Of a stretch of 39,124 bases of DNA, positions 33,964 to 39,124 are shown one piece after another. The DNA lies in NCBI GenBank assembly GCA_043421945.1, contig JBHOGO010000040.1, forward strand, positions 1-39,124, given 5' to 3'. The DNA is from Thaumasiovibrio sp043421945. Lineage in GTDB: Bacteria; Pseudomonadota; Gammaproteobacteria; Enterobacterales; Vibrionaceae. Made by a program: the position numbers and the translations under genes. Every line of letters starts with the position of its first letter. Within the stretch, counting starts at the first letter, position 1. The notes below the pieces were generated by a model that saw only the letters and a program-made list of their open reading frames with translations, had not been told where the DNA came from and searched no databases.

Positions 33964-34677
33964 TTAGTTAACTTTTTGGCCGTATTGTTGCCGACGGGTA
34001 GTGGTTATGCCAATACGGTCACTCACTTTGCCGTAATGCACGCGATCGACAAAACGATTATTGATATGATAATAATCTCGTTGCGTCGCTTCCTTCACCA
34101 ATCCCACTTTTTCTAAAGCTCGCGCACTTGCGACGTTATTTCCCATAATATCTGCTGTTATCCGCTGAGCTTTAAGCTGGTGGAATAATATTTCCTGCAT
34201 AGCAGAGATAAAGTAATGAATAATCCCTTTGCCTTGATAAGCCGGGTCGAGTAAGAATCCTAGTTCATAGATATTCGGGGCATTATCAGGTGGGACTGCA
34301 GTGCAGACACCAATGAGAGACTTACTGACGATTGAATTTTTCTCTTCGAGTAACCTCGGGCTCATTAATGGCCCCCCTTCATTCCTTTGCGAGGCGTAAG
34401 TTCCATTATCCATCCGCTTTTCATCGTGGCTAAAAATGGCGAAACTAAGTTGGTTAACGGTTTCATAACCCATCGTCAAATCATGTTCGTTCATAGCCGC
34501 AAGCATCGTGAAATAGCCCTCAAAGCGGCTCGGTTGAATGAGGTAACCGGGCAAAAGACGGTGTACAGCGGGTTGTTTTAATATTTCACTTAGCGGCTGA
34601 ATCATCTCTGGAAGTAAAGGAGCTGTTGAGACTTTCGTATTGCCTAAGGGGAAAGGTTGAATATTGATATGGTGCAT
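33964..34677 (-). CDS. GNAT-family acetyltransferase (RimJ/RimL-like)
   Basis: A 237-residue acetyl-CoA-dependent N-acetyltransferase. The C-terminal half holds the GNAT core: IYELGFLLDPAYQGKGIIHY is the motif A region with the pyrophosphate loop (Q/R-x-x-G-x-G/A as YQGKG), followed by ITADIMGNNVASARALEKVG and VKEATQRDYYHINN, typical of RimJ/RimL relatives acting on protein N-termini or small molecules. The N-terminal 90 residues are less conserved. The start at 34677 is preferred since an upstream ATG at 34716 has no ribosome site. The last part runs convergent with nrdG, 12 bases from its stop. Confidence 0.82.
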   Translation of the reverse strand: MHHINIQPFPLGNTKVSTAPLLPEMIQPLSEILKQPAVHRLLPGYLIQPSRFEGYFTMLAAMNEHDLTMGYETVNQLSFAIFSHDEKRMDNGTYASQRNEGGPLMSPRLLEEKNSIVSKSLIGVCTAVPPDNAPNIYELGFLLDPAYQGKGIIHYFISAMQEILFHQLKAQRITADIMGNNVASARALEKVGLVKEATQRDYYHINNRFVDRVHYGKVSDRIGITTTRRQQYGQKVN

Positions 34678-35172
34678 GATTTGTTGCTCTCTGATATTGA
34701 AGAAGTAGAGTGTCATGCTGAAAAGAGAGAAGAAACGGCGCTAATTGAGCGGTTAGCGAAACCCAAAGAACAAACATCTTACCCCTAAGAACCCGTTCAA
34801 GCTGGATAGCGGCTACAGTATCGAAATACCGACTAATTAGCGCCTATCATTAACAACTAATTCAAGGAGTTAATGACGAAAAGAAATATAACACAAGCTG
34901 AATGAGAGATCGACATTTGTGTTGAAGACGAAGAATAATGGTCACTATATCGATAAAGTATCCTCGTCACAGGCGTTTATTCTGCTCGTCTGATAAAAGT
35001 GTACCTGAACCTAACCTTAATAGGGTATATTTCTCGGCTTGTCTCGCATTAGTGAAACATCTCACCTATGCTCAAAAGAAATTATTAACAAAGTTGTTAC
35101 TGATTTACATTGTAAAATCCAGCCAATGTAAACGTAGTTATATTGTCTCAACGTATTATCAGGGACGTATCC
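34678..35172. other. Intergenic region, no gene called
   Basis: 495 bases between the acetyltransferase and the response regulator, containing promoters for both. A strong AAGGAG precedes a ten-codon frame at 34873-34905 (ending in TGA). A longer frame at 34938-35198 overlaps the next gene and has no coding character. AT content is high in 35080-35160. Nothing further is recognised. Confidence 0.45.
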
Positions 35173-36177
35173 ATGACCACACCCGTTTTAATTTGTGATG
35201 ACTCTGCACTCGCTCGAAAGCAGATGGCTCGCTCTTTGCCTGCATCTCTTAATGCTGAGGTGACTTTTGCTCATCATGGTAAAGAGGCGATGGCATTAAT
35301 GCATGCTCAGCGCTTCTCCATCATGTTTTTGGATCTCACGATGCCAGAGATGGATGGCTACCAAACCCTGGAAGCGATGCAGAGTGCAGGCATTGATCTG
35401 CCTGTTATTGTTGTTTCTGCTGATGTACAGCCCGAAGCGCAAAAACGCGTATTTGCCCTCGGCGCAAAAGGTTTTATCCGAAAACCCATTGATAAGCCTC
35501 AGCTGATCGAATTACTTAAAACATTAGTCTCGACACCTGAAGCTGATCTCGATGCCGTCATACGTCCAGTTGTGGTTCCAAAACTCAAGCGGCGTGATAT
35601 TTACATGGAAGTCGCTAACGTTGCCATTGGACGAGCAGCAGATGCATTGGCACGTCACTTTGATGTGTTTGTAGAGCTACCGCTACCGAATGTTAATCTG
35701 TTTGAAGTGAGTGAGCTGCATATGACGATGCGGCACTTGGTTTCAAATGATGCCATGTCGGGCGTTTGCCAAGGTTTCTCCGGCGAGGGGATCGCGGGTG
35801 AAGCCCTCGTGTTATTAAGTGACGGTAGTGTCAATCAGCTTTCTGAGATCCTCAATTACCCTTCGAGTAAAGACTTTGATAACGAGTTAGAGCTCCTAAT
35901 GGATATTAGTAACATTATGGTTGGATCTTTTTTACAAGGTATTGGTGAACAAGCAGCTGTTCGATTCTTCCAAAGCCATCCAGTTTTGCTCGGGCAACAC
36001 GTTCCAGTAGAAGACTTGATTGAAAAAACGAGTGGAAACTGGCGTAAAACAATGACGTTTGAAGTCAGCTATGCCATTGAAAAAACAGAGATTAAGTGTG
36101 ATTTGTTACTCATGTTTGTCGATGAGTCTCTACCGCTCCTCGATAATAAGCTCGCTTACCTTATGGAGGATCATTAA
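35173..36177 (+). CDS. Response regulator with CheC/CheX-like output domain
   Basis: A 334-residue two-domain signalling protein. The receiver domain (1-120) has CDDSALARKQ, phosphoacceptor Asp54 in IMFLDLTMPEMDGYQ, VVSADV and Lys in FIRKPIDKPQ. The C-terminal 190 residues resemble the CheC/CheX/FliY fold, known for dephosphorylating CheY-type proteins: FEVSELHMTMRHLVSNDAMSG and LELLMDISNIMVGSFLQGI correspond to its two repeated helices, with Asp where the usual catalytic Glu stands. It therefore could bind or dephosphorylate partner receivers. The ATG has AGGGA seven bases upstream. It is followed after two bases by a PAS-protein gene, clearly an operon. No kinase gene is nearby. Confidence 0.83.
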   Translation: MTTPVLICDDSALARKQMARSLPASLNAEVTFAHHGKEAMALMHAQRFSIMFLDLTMPEMDGYQTLEAMQSAGIDLPVIVVSADVQPEAQKRVFALGAKGFIRKPIDKPQLIELLKTLVSTPEADLDAVIRPVVVPKLKRRDIYMEVANVAIGRAADALARHFDVFVELPLPNVNLFEVSELHMTMRHLVSNDAMSGVCQGFSGEGIAGEALVLLSDGSVNQLSEILNYPSSKDFDNELELLMDISNIMVGSFLQGIGEQAAVRFFQSHPVLLGQHVPVEDLIEKTSGNWRKTMTFEVSYAIEKTEIKCDLLLMFVDESLPLLDNKLAYLMEDH

Positions 36178-36179
36178 TC

Positions 36180-36614
36180 ATGCAGGCATTACCCGCTGAA
36201 TTCGAGCAATTTCATTGGATGGTTGATATTGTCCAGCATGTTGATACAGGCTTAATTGTTGTCGATCGCGATTTTAATATCCATCTTTGGAATGGATTTA
36301 TGGTTCACCATAGTGGTAAGCAGTCATTTGATGTGATGGGGAAATCACTGTTTGATTTGTTTCCAGAGATTGATAAAGAGTGGTTTATTGCGAAATCAAA
36401 GCCTGTTCTTGAGTTAGGGTGTCGCAGTTTTCTTATCTGGCGTCAGCGCCCATATCTATTTCGATGCCGTAATGTGAGGCCGATCACCCAGCAAGTTGAG
36501 TTCATGTATCAAAACGTCAGCTTAAACCCGATGAGAACAGTGACCGGTGAGATTAAGCATATGTTTATCGCGGTAGAAGATGCAACGGCAGAAGCCTTAG
36601 CTGAAGGAAAGTAA
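36180..36614 (+). CDS. Single PAS-domain protein
   Basis: A 144-residue protein that is essentially one PAS domain with no attached output. The core begins at about residue 14, MVDIVQHVDTGLIVVDRDFNIHLW, with NGFMVHHSGKQSFDVMGKSLFDLFPEID being the typical PAS helix region, and ends with the beta strands TGEIKHMFIAVEDATAEA. There is no membrane segment. It starts two bases after the stop of the response regulator, so the two are translated together. PAS domains sense ligands or mediate protein contact; which applies is unknown. A heme or flavin cannot be inferred, since no specific ligand residue is obvious. Confidence 0.82.
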   Translation: MQALPAEFEQFHWMVDIVQHVDTGLIVVDRDFNIHLWNGFMVHHSGKQSFDVMGKSLFDLFPEIDKEWFIAKSKPVLELGCRSFLIWRQRPYLFRCRNVRPITQQVEFMYQNVSLNPMRTVTGEIKHMFIAVEDATAEALAEGK

Positions 36615-36743
36615 TAGCCTCATTTCGTGACATTGCCTGTTTTTTTGTGAAGTTTTGTTGGATTTTGTAGCTAAAAAGTAAATTTATGCTATTAATTTAA
36701 TATCTTGCGGGGGTATTTTGATTGTAGATATTTGATCTAAATG

Positions 36744-36771
36744 TTCAAATGTCAAAAAAAAGTATTATAAT
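36744..36771 (+). promoter_or_regulatory. Likely ompA promoter
   Basis: TATAAT at 36766-36771 with TTCAAA at 36744-36749 as a -35-like box (spacing 16). It implies a leader of about 105 bases before ATG 36884, long enough for small-RNA control of the sort known for ompA messages. Confidence 0.5.
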
Positions 36772-36883
36772 GCATACAGTTTGGTAGTCGTACGTATGTC
36801 GGTGATCATAATCATTATTTCTTGTAATGTGTGGTTCTATCAAGCTTCCATTGAACAGAGTAGTGGCAAAAAGGATGTTAGGC

Positions 36884-37864
36884 ATGAAAATAAAATACAG
36901 CGTTCTACCGTTGACAGCTTTAATGGCCTTTTCTGCAATTGCAGAAGAGTCTCAGCCTTGGTATGTGGGTGCGCGTGTAGGTAACGCTCATTTTACTGAT
37001 GCGGCTTACAGTGATATTTATAAGTTTGACGATCGTGATAGCATCGCTGGCGGCGTTTTCCTCGGATACAACATTAAGCCTTGGTTCGCGATTGAGGGTG
37101 GCTACACGAAATTAGGTGAAGCCAAGCAAACGGGTGTTACGTGGGATATTGATGGGTTTGACATAGTTGGTAAGGCATCTTGGGACCTCACAGAAAGCAC
37201 AGAAATTTTTGGTAAATTCGGTGGATACCGCTTTGACAACCAAGCATCTGGACTAGAATCTGGTTATTCAGGTCGTGATGGCTGGGCAACTACAGTGGGT
37301 GCTGGTGTTGAGTATTTCTTTAATAATGATATTTCGACTCGTTTTGAATATCAGTACTACGCAGATATGATTGAAGCGGATGCACATTTCTGGGGTATTA
37401 GTTTAGTGTATAACTTTGGTGGTGTGACGCCTGCGCCAATGGCGGAACCAGAGCCAATGCCAGAGCCTGAACCAGAGCCAATGCCTGTTGCACCAATGGT
37501 TGTTGAAGTAGAGCCAATTACGCGCAACCTATACTTCGCGTTTGATGATGGTTCATTGACCGAAGACGATATTCAAAAATTGGTTCCAATTGCTGAACGT
37601 CTAAATATGTATCCTAGCTCACAGCTTTACGTTATTGGGCATACTGATTCACGTGGTGCGGCAAGCTATAATCAGAACTTGTCTGAGACACGTGCAACTA
37701 CAGTTGCTGCGTATCTAGAGCAATACTTTAATATCGATGAGAGTCGTATCTTTATTGAAGGTCGTGGTGAAGAGCAGCCGATTGCAAGCAATGAGACTGA
37801 CGAAGGTCGCGCTCAGAACCGTCGTGTAGAAGTGTTTACACCTGGCTTCACTTACGAGAAATAA
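36884..37864 (+). CDS. ompA: OmpA-family outer membrane protein
   Basis: Outer membrane structural protein of 326 residues. Signal peptide MKIKYSVLPLTALMAFSAIA. An eight-stranded OmpA-like barrel follows (about 20-185, with WYVGARVGNAHF and AIEGGYTKLGEA), ending in WGISLVYNFG. A Pro/Glu-rich linker (residues 190-215, PEPMPEPEPEP) leads to the C-terminal peptidoglycan-binding domain: YFAFDDGSLTEDD, VIGHTDSRGAASYNQNLSETRA and GRGEEQPIASN then GRAQNRRVEV, containing the conserved Asp and Arg that hold diaminopimelate. ATG 36884 is chosen with AAGGA eight bases upstream. A perfect terminator follows. The protein anchors the outer membrane to the wall. Confidence 0.95.
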   Translation: MKIKYSVLPLTALMAFSAIAEESQPWYVGARVGNAHFTDAAYSDIYKFDDRDSIAGGVFLGYNIKPWFAIEGGYTKLGEAKQTGVTWDIDGFDIVGKASWDLTESTEIFGKFGGYRFDNQASGLESGYSGRDGWATTVGAGVEYFFNNDISTRFEYQYYADMIEADAHFWGISLVYNFGGVTPAPMAEPEPMPEPEPEPMPVAPMVVEVEPITRNLYFAFDDGSLTEDDIQKLVPIAERLNMYPSSQLYVIGHTDSRGAASYNQNLSETRATTVAAYLEQYFNIDESRIFIEGRGEEQPIASNETDEGRAQNRRVEVFTPGFTYEK

Positions 37865-37940
37865 CTTAAGGTTGAAAGCGCTTGGAATGGGCTTGAGATT
37901 AATTAACAGTTAATTAGCGATATTAAGAGCAAATCAACGA

Positions 37941-37972
37941 AAACAGCACACTTTTTAGTGTGCTGTTTTTTT
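37941..37972 (+). terminator. Intrinsic terminator after ompA
   Basis: AAACAGCACACT and AGTGTGCTGTTT form a perfect 12-bp stem around a TTTT loop and run into a T-rich tail. Confidence 0.92.
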
Positions 37973-38050
37973 ATGCTCTCACGTTTATAGCTCGTAAATG
38001 TTAGGAGTTCGAGTATACGGTGCTTGTTCCTATATGTTTTGTTTCTATTT

Positions 38051-38078
38051 ACCTTGTACCTTGTACCTTGTACCTTGT
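38051..38078. repeat. 7-bp tandem repeat, ACCTTGT x 4
   Basis: Four perfect copies of ACCTTGT between the ompA terminator and the protease gene. It is not in a coding frame. No function is evident. Confidence 0.92.
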
Positions 38079-38215
38079 TCCTAAGCGTGATGTCTAAAAC
38101 TTCCGCATGTTGCGCTTTTTATGAGTTGCTTGCTTAGTTTGAAACAAATGAGCGTCATTTGTGATAATCGTGAATTTTATAAAACACAGTGCTCATATTG
38201 ATGATGACGATAAAT

Positions 38216-39025
38216 TTAGTTGGGCTTTAAGCAATGCGACGCTTTTGATTCAAACGGAGGCAATCGGCTAATTTCATTGTTGAGATCTTCAATGCGGGTA
38301 GTGTGGGAAGGGTGAGTAGACATGAACTCTGCAGGTTGGTTCCCTCCACTGTGTTTAGCCATATTTTGCCAAAGGGTGACGCTTTCGTTTGGATCATATC
38401 CAGCCTCAGCCATCAACCTTACGCCAATGATATCTGATTCCGATTCTTGAGCGCGACCGTAAGGCATTAGCACCCCATATTGAACACCTAAACCCAATCC
38501 AGCCATCGTTACATCGTGATACTCCCCATAGCCAGCCCCTTGGACTGCGATGCTTGTCACTTGCATACCAATCTGTGCAAGTTGGCTGCGAGACAGGCGC
38601 TCATTACTGTGTTCAGCGAGAACATGGCCAATTTCATGACCGATGACACTAGCGAGTTGATCGGGGTTTTCTGCGATGTTGAGTAGCCCAGTATAGACTC
38701 CAATTTTTCCGCCCGGCAACGCAAAAGCATTAACTTGGTCGCTGTCAAATACGACCACTTCCCATTGGTCAAAATCAGGTTGGGTACCTACGATATCAGT
38801 GATTGATTTCGCGACACACTGGACATAATTATTGAGGGGTTTATTTGTCGAAATCGTTTCTTGTTGTTTTAGTTGTTCAAAGGATTGTGCACCAAGTGAA
38901 GACATCTCATCTGAAGAAAACATGAGTACCTGATTTCGACCTGTAGGAGACTGGGCACATGCTGAAAGTAATACCGTTGCAGACAGTATGCAAAGAGCTT
39001 GGTGTTTAAAGAGATTCGTTGCCAT
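38216..39025 (-). CDS. M48-family metalloprotease lipoprotein
   Basis: Zinc protease of 269 residues in the periplasm, anchored as a lipoprotein. The lipobox LLSAC (Cys23) follows a hydrophobic signal. The zinc site HEIGH is at residues 130-134 in VIGHEIGHVLAEHSNERL, and the third ligand is likely the Glu in AQESESDIIGVRLMAEAGYDP. Its size and lipoprotein form resemble LoiP/YggG-type proteases linked to outer-membrane protein quality control. FALPGGKIGVYTGLL is a standard M48 block. The start follows AAAGGA. It sits alone, convergent with ompA, and the region upstream of it runs off the window end. Confidence 0.92.
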   Translation of the reverse strand: MATNLFKHQALCILSATVLLSACAQSPTGRNQVLMFSSDEMSSLGAQSFEQLKQQETISTNKPLNNYVQCVAKSITDIVGTQPDFDQWEVVVFDSDQVNAFALPGGKIGVYTGLLNIAENPDQLASVIGHEIGHVLAEHSNERLSRSQLAQIGMQVTSIAVQGAGYGEYHDVTMAGLGLGVQYGVLMPYGRAQESESDIIGVRLMAEAGYDPNESVTLWQNMAKHSGGNQPAEFMSTHPSHTTRIEDLNNEISRLPPFESKASHCLKPN

Positions 39026-39124
39026 GAAGCGTCCTTTCTAAGTGCAAGTATACCTGTGATCATTGAAGGGGCTTGATTTTTTGCGACGAGAAGATCATGC
39101 TATCAGCCATGAAAATGACTCTAA

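Larger units (their letters stand above)
37865..38215. other. Gene-free stretch after ompA
   Basis: 351 bases between the convergent ompA and M48 protease genes. It contains the ompA terminator and a 7-bp tandem repeat (both listed); otherwise it is AT-rich with no supported gene. Confidence 0.55.

Noticed and set aside
34873..34905. Ten-codon frame with a good AAGGAG; in-frame reading past TGA would give 12 more codons
   Set aside because: Too short to support as a gene, and there is no sign of a selenocysteine element or other recoding signal.
34938..35198. 86-residue frame before the response regulator
   Set aside because: Overlaps the response regulator start, composition is not coding-like and no ribosome site is present.

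Overview
The window looks like part of a Vibrionaceae genome, probably the second chromosome of a Vibrio/Photobacterium/Enterovibrio-type bacterium. The basis is gene content and order recognised from the translated proteins: pntA-pntB followed directly by a sensor kinase/response regulator/DUF2861/TraF-like cluster is the arrangement I remember as pntAB-vxrABC(D)E on V. cholerae chromosome II, and nrdD-nrdG also lies on that replicon. Genus cannot be fixed by reading alone. I see no phage genes, transposase, CRISPR array, rRNA or tRNA.

Layout. 295-3241 is pntAB (NAD(P) transhydrogenase), closed by a terminator. 3371-7662 is a vxr-type cell-envelope stress operon: kinase, regulator, DUF2861 protein and a TraF-like outer-membrane/periplasmic protein. 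7879-8628 holds a small UPF0181 (YoaH) gene and a single-domain HD alarmone-type hydrolase. 8779-10263 carries divergent NAD synthetase (nadE) and a short nicotinate/nicotinamide mononucleotide adenylyltransferase. 10298-12852 has a secreted protein of unknown function, an AraC-like regulator with only one visible helix-turn-helix, and an acyltransferase. 12999-15367 is a divergent LysR/chromate-transporter pair. 15373-16400 is sparse: one unknown gene, a 28-residue membrane-peptide gene and a structured intergenic stretch.

16401-18499 is nagZ-anmK (peptidoglycan recycling), divergent from an RND efflux adaptor/pump pair (18673-22935). Then come an LpxR-like lipid A deacylase, a sulfurtransferase (sseA), an orphan PstS-like phosphate-binding protein with a Pho box, a LysR/MATE divergent pair, an ICMT-like methyltransferase, a 49-residue acidic small protein behind a CRP-like site, and a secreted EEP nuclease. 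31264-33951 is nrdD-nrdG with FNR-like and paired NrdR-like sites upstream. The end holds a GNAT acetyltransferase, a response regulator with a CheC/CheX-like output domain coupled to a PAS protein, an OmpA porin and an M48 lipoprotein metalloprotease.

Themes: NAD(P) supply (pntAB, nadE, NMNAT), envelope maintenance (vxr operon, nagZ-anmK, LpxR, OmpA, M48 protease), export (RND, MATE, ChrA) and anaerobic DNA precursor synthesis. Most of the window is ordinary accessory chromosome. The least explained parts are the two small proteins (16021-16107 and 29641-29790), the structured region near 16255-16375, the RR-CheX/PAS pair, and several short tandem repeats in intergenic ends (8-bp, 7-bp, 13-bp, 18-bp units).
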